In this document: in pieces, positions 1 through 4,775 of the stretch | How positions within the stretch are numbered: the first letter of the stretch is position 1 | How the letters are laid out: every line of letters starts with the position of its first letter | Assembly: GCA_947174825.1 (NCBI GenBank) | Contig: CAMWKN010000179.1 | Location: forward strand, 1 to 5,091 | Length of the DNA: 5,091 nucleotides | Source: an uncultured Clostridium sp. | GTDB taxonomy: Bacteria > Bacillota_A > Clostridia > Lachnospirales > Lachnospiraceae | Reading direction: 5' to 3' | Position numbers and translations under genes: made by a program | The notes under the pieces: model-generated | The model's database searches: none | Seen by the model: only the letters and a program-made list of their open reading frames with translations | What the model was told of the DNA's origin: nothing

Positions 1-83
1 TTATTATATTGTTCCAAAACTTTTTCAAGTATTGGTTTTGACTTTTCATGAAAACACTTAATATCCTGTTGTAATTTATTCAT
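1..83 (-). CDS. N-terminal part of an unidentified protein, cut by the window edge
   Basis: An open frame begins at an ATG (83-81) and runs 27 codons to the left edge without a stop. It starts MNKLQQDIKCFHEKSK and looks helical and charged, as the start of a small cytoplasmic protein would. The frame is closed upstream by a TGA at 104-102. No strong ribosome binding site is visible, only a weak GGTG about 5 bases upstream. It lies 76 bases after the XRE regulator gene, on the same strand, so it could be co-transcribed with it. I do not recognise a family from so few residues. It may equally be a chance open frame or a fragment. Confidence 0.4.
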   Translation of the reverse strand, partial: MNKLQQDIKCFHEKSKPILEKVLEQYN

Positions 84-159
84 TTTGCACCAAAATACCA
101 ATCATTTTTTCCGTTCGAACATTCCAAGCACTGCTTTTTTCTGTGTTTGAGAATACCAT

Positions 160-600
160 CTATAGCCCCAATAAGGCCCCTGCAATCATTAAAACCGTAC
201 ATATCAATGAAAACATCATTCCGACAATTGTTAAGCTAATCAGCATTTTATTTTCCATGTGATTTTTTTGAAATTTAAGAGATGCAATTCCCACAATCCA
301 TCCAAAAATCGGGGGGAAGGATAAATATGTTAATATTCCGGCACGCATTTTGTCATATCCCGCATCCTCTTTTGCCGCTGCCAGATTTACATCCATTTGC
401 TCTAACTCATCCTTCAGAAGATAATCCAATGAACAATTAAATATTTTACCAATTCTAATCAGTTTCTCTGTTTCCGGATATGCATCGTTGCGTTCCCATT
501 TTGAAACGGATTGTCTTGACACCTTTAAAATTTCCGCAAACTGTTCCTGTGTTAAATTTTGTTCCTTACGCAGCTTCGTTATTTTTTCTCCTACTGTCAT
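160..600 (-). CDS. XRE-family HTH regulator with two C-terminal membrane helices
   Basis: Predicted 146-residue DNA-binding transcriptional regulator anchored in the membrane. Residues about 7-61 form a Cro/CI-type helix-turn-helix with the family signature: KITKLRKEQNLTQEQFA, then VSRQSVSKWERNDAYPE, then LIRIGKIFNCSLDYLL. After a polar linker (about 62-82), two hydrophobic stretches at about 88-108 and 119-143 look like membrane helices separated by a short basic loop. The ATG at 600-598 is chosen over an upstream in-frame start at 648. It has a perfect AAGGAGG site (616-610) nine bases before it and leaves the HTH at the usual N-terminal position. Such HTH-plus-membrane proteins are common in Firmicutes and are usually local repressors; the target here is unknown. 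It follows the immunity-like genes after a 165-base gap with possible regulatory repeats, so it may have its own promoter. Confidence 0.88.
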   Translation of the reverse strand: MTVGEKITKLRKEQNLTQEQFAEILKVSRQSVSKWERNDAYPETEKLIRIGKIFNCSLDYLLKDELEQMDVNLAAAKEDAGYDKMRAGILTYLSFPPIFGWIVGIASLKFQKNHMENKMLISLTIVGMMFSLICTVLMIAGALLGL

Positions 601-663
601 ATGACACAACCTCCTTGCAATTGATAAAGTTATATTAGAACATAGCACTGTATTTTTACACCA

Positions 664-698
664 ATTATAGGTTGCAAAATGAAAATCCTCGGTTGCAA
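664..698 (-). promoter_or_regulatory. Candidate promoter and operator-like direct repeats upstream of the XRE gene
   Basis: On the minus strand a perfect TATAAT lies at 669-664, about 64 bases before the XRE start codon. Two copies of the octamer TTGCAACC (GGTTGCAA on the plus strand) lie at 677-670 and 698-691. They are 21 bases apart, two helical turns, and the nearer copy abuts the -10. No good -35 exists at normal spacing (CCGAGG at 17 bases), so the promoter would be weak or assisted. The repeats are a plausible autoregulatory operator for the XRE protein; this is inference from position only. Confidence 0.3.
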
Positions 699-765
699 TC
701 GGTTCTCATTTTTGACTGCCGCGACCTATGGGCTTTCGAACACTGCTTTAAGTTTGATATATAAA

Positions 766-1050
766 TTATCTATGTGTTTCCGTATAGTTTCCTTGTGTAC
801 TATAGACATACTCATAGGAATACCCGTCACATACGACACCTATAACTCTGCCAAAGCAGGCGTAATGCCATGAACTGATATTATATTTTCCGCCTGCTCC
901 TGTATTAAAACCGACAATATCTCCTTTTGTTATATGCTCTTCAACCTTTTCCGGAGTGGAAAATTCATTATTAAAGTAATTCTCCCCTTCCATAACATAT
1001 TTCATTACCACATTGGACACCATATTCCAATTATCTTCTTTCAGTTTCAT
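766..1050 (-). CDS. Unrecognised 94-residue protein translationally coupled to the upstream immunity-like gene
   Basis: Small soluble protein with no signal peptide or membrane segment. It begins MKLKEDNWNMVSNVVM. Its middle reads ITKGDIVGFNTGAGGKY and its end is rich in aromatic and beta-type residues (SSWHYACFGRVIGVV, then YSYEYVYSTQ). I do not recognise the family. The ATG at 1050-1048 lies one base after the TGA of the upstream gene (1054-1052), so translation is probably coupled. An in-frame ATG at 1071 would add seven residues and overlap the upstream gene, but it also lacks a Shine-Dalgarno site. Its place directly behind an immunity-like gene suggests a second immunity or accessory protein of the same module. 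The function is not established. Confidence 0.6.
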   Translation of the reverse strand: MKLKEDNWNMVSNVVMKYVMEGENYFNNEFSTPEKVEEHITKGDIVGFNTGAGGKYNISSWHYACFGRVIGVVCDGYSYEYVYSTQGNYTETHR

Positions 1051-1051
1051 A

Positions 1052-1468
1052 TCACTCAAAATTAAATTCATACTTATTCTGAACTTTATTGAAAGTGACA
1101 TCAATCTTTGGTGGCGCGAATTCAAATACTTTTGCTAACCATCCGATAATAGCGGCTATTATCCCCTCTGCTTGAAAGTCACACGTATTATATGAAATAT
1201 CGTGTATTACAATTAGTGTATATTGGTATTTACTTTTGGCCTCTATTTTATCCCGGACCAATTGCAAGCCTTTCTTCAAATACGGCATCTCTCGCTCCCA
1301 AAATTTTTTACCCTCAAACAAGGGCTTGTCCGCAAACCTTATCCATGTTTTTTCTCCTATTTGCTCTGCCTGCTGATTATGTTCAAAATCCATCTGTACA
1401 TATTCAGCTATTAACTTCACATGCACTCCCCAACTTGATTTACATACCCAATAAGTATATTCTTCCAT
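1052..1468 (-). CDS. Immunity-like protein, 138 residues
   Basis: Small acidic, soluble, tryptophan-rich protein starting MEEYTYWVCKSSWGVHVKLI. Its C-terminal third contains CDFQAEGIIAAIIGWLA, then FAPPKIDVTFNKVQNKYEF. The pattern of a DFQxEG helix, a GW pair and a final beta strand resembles, from memory, small proteins encoded beside polymorphic toxins, so I read it as a likely immunity protein. The family name cannot be fixed by eye. The start is an ATG with GAGGGG five bases upstream. It sits 12 bases after the stop of a decayed gene and runs directly into the next start codon, so it is part of an operon read toward low coordinates. No toxin gene lies beside it in the window. It could be an orphan immunity gene kept after its toxin was lost. 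Confidence 0.72.
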   Translation of the reverse strand: MEEYTYWVCKSSWGVHVKLIAEYVQMDFEHNQQAEQIGEKTWIRFADKPLFEGKKFWEREMPYLKKGLQLVRDKIEAKSKYQYTLIVIHDISYNTCDFQAEGIIAAIIGWLAKVFEFAPPKIDVTFNKVQNKYEFNFE

Positions 1469-1480
1469 GTATTCCCCTCG

Positions 1481-1747
1481 CTATTTTTTCAGGTAAAAGT
1501 TCACCGCCATGGTACACAAAAACAAGCGTTTCCCGTCCTCAATCATAATACCGTTCCGTAAACTCATCATGTCCAAAAGCTGCAACCGCTTTTTAACGTC
1601 GTGTTCCGAAATTGCTGTGTGTTGAACGGAATATTAAGAAAATCTAAGCTGCCTTCACCAGACAGCTTAACAATATTTTGTGTAATCCACCTCATTGAAA
1701 TTAATAATCGGCTTTTAAACCTCAGTCATCAAAATATCTTTCAACAT
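1481..1747 (-). pseudogene. Frameshifted remnant of a small gene inside the immunity-like operon
   Basis: An ATG at 1747-1745, 16 bases after the preceding gene, opens MLKDILMTEV and meets TAA at 1717-1715. The same frame continues as KPIINFNEVDYTK, and a second frame takes over with NIVKLSGEGSLDFLNIPFN. The first frame then returns as SEHDVKKRLQLLDMMSLRNG and ends at TAG (1483-1481), 12 bases before the next gene. The gene-like pieces in two frames, together filling exactly the space of one operon gene of about 85-90 residues, suggest decay by a stop and two frameshifts. The product is not recognised. Alternatively the space is non-coding and the pieces are chance open frames. Confidence 0.4.
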
Positions 1748-1763
1748 TCTCAGAACCTCGATT

Positions 1764-2102
1764 TTACATTGCCATTCTCAACTTCTTCGAAAAATTCTTC
1801 ACAGAACTCAAAAAAGCATCCAGTTGTTCTTTTGGATCCTCATATACCTCTCTCATATAAAAAACATAATTTCTTCCACTTTCAAGCTCGACATTTCGAC
1901 TCTTTTCTAACTTATCCTTTACCCAACTGTGAAATTCATACATAAACGTCGAATCAATAGTCTCAGCTCTATCAGCTTCCATATTACTATACAAAAAGCC
2001 TCTGATAAAAGAAGAAAGAATTTCCAAACTAAGCTCACCAATCTCTCCCACAAACATTTGCGGTCTGCCTTTTATTCGCTGTACAAGCATTTTGATGTCC
2101 AC
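1764..2102 (-). CDS. Immunity-like protein with RPxMFVG motif, 112 residues
   Basis: Small soluble protein whose N-terminal part reads LVQRIKGRPQMFVGEIGELS, then LEILSSFIRGFLY. The order of basic helix, RPxM(F/Y)hG turn, and leucine-rich helix ending in a FIxGF/Y motif is one I associate with a widespread group of about 100-residue proteins found near polymorphic toxins and annotated as hypothetical or immunity proteins. The middle (FHSWVKDKLEKS) and the acidic helical end (EQLDAFLSSVKNFSKK) fit that group. The start is a GTG at 2102-2100 with AGGGG six bases upstream; the ATG at 2090 would remove only four residues but has a poorer site. It is the first gene after a terminator, so it probably heads its own transcription unit. 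The immunity role is inference. Confidence 0.7.
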   Translation of the reverse strand: MDIKMLVQRIKGRPQMFVGEIGELSLEILSSFIRGFLYSNMEADRAETIDSTFMYEFHSWVKDKLEKSRNVELESGRNYVFYMREVYEDPKEQLDAFLSSVKNFSKKLRMAM

Positions 2103-2166
2103 TTTAATCCCCTTTCCTGCTATGTTACCTAAAGCAATTCTTTACAAATCATAAAGATTTTTAATC

Positions 2167-2195
2167 ATTTTAAATCATTATCCACTCTAACTCAG
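2167..2195 (-). promoter_or_regulatory. Weak candidate promoter for the immunity-like operon
   Basis: On the minus strand CTGAGT (2195-2190) is separated by 17 bases from TAAAAT (2172-2167), about 60 bases before the GTG start. The -10 matches the consensus at five of six positions, the -35 at only three. The location, between a terminator and the first gene of the next unit, supports it more than the sequence does. Confidence 0.3.
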
Positions 2196-2265
2196 TATTC
2201 TGTCTGCTTATTTTTCCCTCCCATAATAATCATCAGCTTCTGCTTGTTTGTGTTTCCTTTACAAC

Positions 2266-2307
2266 AAAAATAAAATAGAGCACACTGTTATGAATGCACC
2301 CTATTTT
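2266..2307 (-). terminator. Rho-independent terminator ending the rpn block
   Basis: In the minus-strand transcript, AAAAUAGGGUGCA (2307-2295) can pair with UGUGCUCUAUUUU (2284-2272) around a ten-base loop. This gives 13 consecutive pairs, three of them G-U. The run AUUUUUG follows at 2271-2265, giving the U-tract. The G-U pairs make the hairpin much better on the minus strand than on the plus strand, so it most likely stops transcription coming from rpn. It separates that block from the immunity-like operon. Confidence 0.6.
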
Positions 2308-2372
2308 CTAAATCCGGCTTATCGTCGGCTGTATGTTATATGCTCTATCCCATACTCATCGGACAAACATCT

Positions 2373-2555
2373 TCATGCCATTTTTTTCGGCTCCCCTCTC
2401 CATATGGTTACATGATCCTCCCGTCCAAATGTATGTATATGTGCATCAGGTGGCTGTTTTCCGGCATCTCCTTCCCTGACCTGCCCGCAAGGTAAAATAC
2501 ATTCAACAGCAGAATTACCTTTGACTTGGCTATCCGCATAAATTCCCGCTATCAT
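2373..2555 (-). pseudogene. Unrecognised 60-codon open frame, probably a gene fragment
   Basis: This frame opens 47 bases after the rpn stop with MIAGIYADSQ and ends GREDHVTIWRGEPKKMA. The second half (PPDAHIHTFGREDHVTIWRG) has histidines and aromatics spaced like a real protein, but I do not recognise it. There is no convincing ribosome binding site. The frame ends shortly after a run of seven adenines, where a shift of one base would continue as WHEDVCPMSMG to a TAG. It could be the decayed end of an accessory gene or a chance open frame. The remainder of 2114-2602, apart from the terminator and candidate promoter, shows no gene I can support. Confidence 0.3.
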
Positions 2556-2602
2556 AGTTTCATTACATTACTTCCGCCTGTAAGCTCACGCAGCCGGTCA
2601 CA

Positions 2603-2812
2603 TTATACTATATCAGCCTGCAGATACTCATTAATCTCTTCACCTGATAAATGATACTTTTCCTGCAATTTTTTCATAATCTCACCATCCGTCAGCCCCA
2701 AGTCCCGATATGTGGAGATGGAACCGTATATTTTCCCCCGCGCAATGCCTTGCTCAATGCCTTGTTCAATGCCTTTTTCAATATTTTCCCGGTCCCGCAT
2801 CAACAATGTCAT
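2603..2812 (-). CDS. Predicted nested RpnS: separately translated C-terminal antitoxin of the Rpn protein
   Basis: An in-frame ATG (codon 215 of rpn, 2812-2810) is preceded by a perfect GGAGG (2826-2822) with a nine-base spacer, an excellent site in the middle of a gene. Translation from it would give a 69-residue protein, MTLLMRDREN onward, identical to the Rpn C-terminus. It would contain the charged four-residue repeats and the terminal helices but not the nuclease core. In E. coli, short RpnS proteins made in this way bind and block the full-length RpnL nuclease. The same role is inferred here from the matching position, size and repeats. Expression is not proven by sequence. Confidence 0.62.
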   Translation of the reverse strand: MTLLMRDRENIEKGIEQGIEQGIARGKIYGSISTYRDLGLTDGEIMKKLQEKYHLSGEEINEYLQADIV

Positions 2813-3454
2813 ATACTCACGCCTCCATTCCCTGTTTTCCTTCGCTTTCTTTACCGCATCCTCTAATTTCCTTACAAAAGTGTCTTCCGACTTCCTTCCT
2901 GCCACATAATCCAGGAAAGCTTTCAACTCTTTGCTGATATCATCCAATTTTCCGGCAGCGTTTAAAAATATCTTTGTCACACCGTCCCCTAACAGAATAC
3001 TTTTATCCTCTTTGCAGATGCTTTCAAAAGTATAAATATGCCTTCCTTTATCAAATATGTCAAAGGGGCATATGAAAATGATATAACTCGGTTTTAACCT
3101 TTTATAAGGCTGTCCCTTATCCACCATCTGCAAATCAATCATGCTCTGGTAATATCTCGTTCTTTTGGGAAGCTCCTTTGTATCCGTAACCTGCAATTCA
3201 ATATCATAAATTGTCCCTTTATCATCTTTTACGTATACGTCGAGCCTGACACTTTTCGCATCTACATCGGGTTTAATGCTCTTTTGTAATTCGGGATACA
3301 CTATATGGTCTATCTCCAGATCAGGAAGTATCCGCTGCAATAATTCCTTGCACAGCTCCGGATCCTGCATGATTTTCCCAAACAGGAAATCATTCGCTAT
3401 TCCTAATTCTTCCCAAACTGTATATGTTTCTATTCTACTCTTCAATTTATTCAT
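2603..3454 (-). CDS. rpn: Rpn-family PD-(D/E)XK nuclease (RpnL toxin, putative transposase family)
   Basis: 283-residue Rpn (recombination-promoting nuclease) protein. These are DNA endonucleases, long annotated as putative transposases and now known in E. coli as toxic anti-phage proteins. The N-terminal part has the usual NDFLFGKIMQDPELCKELLQ. The nuclease core follows: RLDVYVKDDKG then YDIELQ, giving the expected D72 and E86-x-Q88 of the PD-(D/E)XK fold, with RTRYYQSMID after it. A charged helix (about 194-224) leads to four-residue repeats (225-240) and a C-terminal helical region ending LSGEEINEYL. Length is normal and no residue of the motif is missing. The ATG at 3454 is chosen because GGAGGAG lies seven bases upstream; a start at 3517 would lie inside the untranslated leader. 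It has its own promoter and contains a nested start codon, described separately. Confidence 0.93.
   Translation of the reverse strand: MNKLKSRIETYTVWEELGIANDFLFGKIMQDPELCKELLQRILPDLEIDHIVYPELQKSIKPDVDAKSVRLDVYVKDDKGTIYDIELQVTDTKELPKRTRYYQSMIDLQMVDKGQPYKRLKPSYIIFICPFDIFDKGRHIYTFESICKEDKSILLGDGVTKIFLNAAGKLDDISKELKAFLDYVAGRKSEDTFVRKLEDAVKKAKENREWRREYMTLLMRDRENIEKGIEQGIEQGIARGKIYGSISTYRDLGLTDGEIMKKLQEKYHLSGEEINEYLQADIV
2735..2782 (-). repeat. Four 12-bp tandem units encoding a four-residue repeat in Rpn
   Basis: Read on the minus strand the units are ATTGAAAAAGGC, ATTGAACAAGGC, ATTGAGCAAGGC and the diverged ATTGCGCGGGGG. They encode IEKG, IEQG, IEQG and IARG (residues 225-240). The two central units differ at one silent base. 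Such in-frame 12-bp repeats can expand or contract by slippage without breaking the frame. In studied Rpn proteins the four-residue repeats lie in the dimerisation helix of the short form, and their number varies among strains. Confidence 0.85.
2822..2826 (-). promoter_or_regulatory. Internal ribosome binding site for nested RpnS
   Basis: GGAGG within the codons for E-W-R (residues 209-211) of rpn lies nine bases before the in-frame ATG at 2812. The tryptophan and arginine codons TGG AGG create the site, so its presence depends on codon choice (AGG rather than CGN for arginine). Confidence 0.6.
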
Positions 3455-3540
3455 CTTGTATCTCCTCCGCACCGTTCCCATAACACCTTTGCTACTCTCC
3501 AAAGAATCGGGTGCCATAGATTGCCTGTGTGCTTATATTT

Positions 3541-3569
3541 AATATAGCACACAAAATCACCTGTAACAA
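3541..3569 (-). promoter_or_regulatory. Promoter of rpn
   Basis: Minus-strand TTGTTA (3569-3564), a 17-base spacer and TATATT (3546-3541) form a sigma-A type promoter. The spacer ends in TGC, giving an extended -10 (TGnTATATT). Transcription would start near 3534 and leave a leader of about 80 bases before the rpn ATG. The promoter lies within decayed sequence, which supports rpn being an independently expressed unit. Confidence 0.55.
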
Positions 3570-3893
3570 TAAATTTCACTAATAATTCCGCCACATCGGA
3601 GCCATTTTGCTTCTTTAAAATAAAAGGTGCAAAACAGGGTGCAGATTTTCCCATAAACTTCTGTAAACCTTTGATTTTCCTTACTATTTTCCGCCATGTT
3701 TCCGTGGTATATGCCGCGCTAAGCTTCTCGTCCCTATGGTAAATTCATCAAATACTTTACGCACAAAATATATATTATCATTAGGTTCCGGACATTCAAT
3801 TACTTTGAATTAATTACTTCCTTCATATCCGGCAAAATCTTGTTGCCAATTAAACGACAAATTGGTATCAAATCTATAATCGATTTTGTAACC
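3570..3893 (-). pseudogene. Multi-frame gene debris of unknown identity
   Basis: Protein-like segments occur in successive frames. GYKIDYRFDTNLSFNWQQDF runs to a TAA at 3812-3810. The same frame continues as FKVIECPEPNDNIYFVRKVF, then a shift of one base near 3741 leads into YHRDEKLSAAYTTETWRKIV and KGLQKFMGKSAPCFAPFILK. The last frame stays open into the rpn leader, but its tail overlaps the rpn promoter and is not credible as a gene. The pattern suggests an ancestral gene of roughly 100-120 residues broken by one stop and one frameshift. I do not recognise it; by position behind an Rhs remnant it could be a dead toxin tip or immunity gene. Confidence 0.4.
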
Positions 3894-3895
3894 TC

Positions 3896-4003
3896 CAATC
3901 CCATCCCTTGATAAGCAGCTTCCTGCATAAGTATGCCTAAAATAGGGTTATACTACCTTGCCTTCAGATAATACTGCTCTGTCAGCTTATCAAATTTAAT
4001 ATT
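3896..4003 (-). pseudogene. Decayed Rhs repeat-associated core remnant
   Basis: The minus strand encodes KFDKLTEQYYLKAR, a TAG (3955-3953), then YNPILGILMQEAAYQGMGL. This closely follows the conserved end of the Rhs core, whose usual form is (Y/F)DxxTxQYYLRARYYNPxxGRFxxED, followed by YxGDGL. The TAG replaces the first tyrosine of RYYNP, and GRF, QED and GDG have changed to GIL, QEA and GMG. The expected LYAYCxNNPVxxxDPxG ending is absent. In Rhs systems this core segment marks the junction before a variable toxin tip, and short copies of it introduce displaced orphan tips. This copy is dead (internal stop, no start) and in frame with the immunity remnant before it. Confidence 0.72.
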
Positions 4004-4024
4004 TCCCTTCTTCCACTTTATTCT

Positions 4025-4249
4025 CTAAATTCCCCGCTTTTTGATATGTTTGCAAAATTCCTTAAAGGAAGATGCCACTGTAATCACATCATCCGGATTA
4101 ACACTCTCTTCAAAATCTATATACTTTATTTCCCCTGATTGAACATCAATCCAAAAAGGATTGTCTACCACATCAAGCGCAAATGGAATATGAAACAATG
4201 TAAAGTCTTCAAAACTATCATACTTTTCAACAATCTTTAATTGCCTCAA
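4025..4249 (-). pseudogene. C-terminal remnant of an SMI1/KNR4-family immunity protein
   Basis: The frame encodes DSFEDFTLFHIPFALD, then NPFWIDVQSGEIKYIDFEES and ITVASSFKEFCKHIKK. This matches the end of SMI1/KNR4 (SUKH) proteins: a hydrophobic IPFAxD strand, a NPxxIDxxSGEI strand pair, and a final ASSFxEF helix. These proteins are frequent immunity partners of Rhs and other polymorphic toxins. Only about the last third of a usual 140-200 residue protein is present. The sole start available is a TTG at 4249 without a ribosome site; the frame is closed by TAA only two codons upstream. It overlaps the end of kptA by 23 bases in another frame. I read it as a fragment joined to kptA by recombination. 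Reinitiation after kptA is possible but unlikely. Confidence 0.68.
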
Positions 4250-4775
4250 AATATTTTACGTCAACTTTCTTAGTCAGCCATACGCCATTCTCCGATAAAT
4301 AAAACTTACATCCATCTTTATACATATCTCTACTATAGATTTTTAAAATAATAGGATCACCATGCCTTTTTCCCACTTTTAAAGCAGTCTCCGTGTCTTT
4401 TGATAAATGAACATATAACCTGCTCATTGGTTTTAAACCTTCATTTATAATGCTATCAAGAAATCCGGTTGCCGTTCCATGATATAGAAATTCCGGTGGC
4501 TCCTGCTCCTTCAATTCCACATCTACAGGAATACTATGCCCTTGATTTGCTCTGATCATAGTTTTATCCTGATTAAAACTGTATCTTTGCTTGTTATCAG
4601 TTGCCACAATCTCCTCTAAAATTTCCATATCAATTTTTCTTCCGGTATTATTAATGCCATCCAGTAGTTCCTCTACATTAGCCCATCCATGTTCATCTAA
4701 TGTAATGTGTGCTGCATCCGGTTTGTGACGTAATACTAAACTTATAAATACACTTAATTTATCTGACTTACTCAT
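4227..4775 (-). CDS. kptA: RNA 2'-phosphotransferase (Tpt1/KptA family)
   Basis: Complete 182-residue cytoplasmic enzyme. The family transfers the 2'-phosphate at an RNA splice junction to NAD+, giving ADP-ribose 1'',2''-cyclic phosphate and nicotinamide; in bacteria, which lack the matching tRNA splicing, its natural role is unsettled. The N-terminal winged-helix half has SLVLRHKP (R16, H17), WANVEELL and KQRYSF (R64), then IRANQGHS. The ADP-ribosyltransferase-like half has LYHGT (97-101), RLYVHLS (R119, H123), VGKRHG and GVWLT. The four residues corresponding to the family's catalytic Arg-His-Arg-Arg set are present, so the enzyme should be active. Start: ATG at 4775 with AAAGGG five bases upstream. 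Its end overlaps an immunity-gene remnant, and its setting among toxin/immunity debris is unusual for a housekeeping enzyme. Confidence 0.95.
   Translation of the reverse strand: MSKSDKLSVFISLVLRHKPDAAHITLDEHGWANVEELLDGINNTGRKIDMEILEEIVATDNKQRYSFNQDKTMIRANQGHSIPVDVELKEQEPPEFLYHGTATGFLDSIINEGLKPMSRLYVHLSKDTETALKVGKRHGDPIILKIYSRDMYKDGCKFYLSENGVWLTKKVDVKYFEAIKDC

Noticed and set aside
679..873. Plus-strand open frame of 64 codons
   Set aside because: It overlaps the minus-strand 94-residue gene and the XRE upstream region, has no ribosome site, and its translation looks random.
1192..1548. Plus-strand open frames of 118 and 63 codons
   Set aside because: They are antisense to the well-supported 138-residue gene and have proline/cysteine-rich non-protein-like text.
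1645..1669. Hairpin TAAGCTG / CAGCTTA as a terminator
   Set aside because: Seven-base stem with an 11-base loop and no convincing U-run afterwards; it lies in remnant coding sequence.
1601..2132. Plus-strand open frames opposite the RPxMFVG protein and the decayed gene
   Set aside because: Antisense, without ribosome sites, and with no recognisable motifs; all credible genes here are on the minus strand.
2200..2265. Short minus-strand frame AEADDYYGREK before the immunity-like operon
   Set aside because: Only about 17 codons between stops; too short to support as a gene or remnant.
2735..2782. 12-bp tandem units as a CRISPR array
   Set aside because: Units are contiguous, without spacers, in frame within rpn, and encode a known type of four-residue repeat.
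2651..2937. Plus-strand open frames opposite the end of rpn
   Set aside because: Their cysteine/glutamine/phenylalanine-rich text is the mirror of the 12-bp repeats and the Rpn C-terminus.
2603..3454. Rpn gene as an active transposon with terminal inverted repeats
   Set aside because: Despite the family's transposase label, no inverted repeats or target duplications are visible around it, and Rpn proteins are better explained as nuclease toxins.
3451..3654. Minus-strand 67-codon frame as a real gene
   Set aside because: It lacks a ribosome site, is continuous with upstream debris in the same frame, and its second half covers the rpn promoter and ribosome site; treated as part of the debris.
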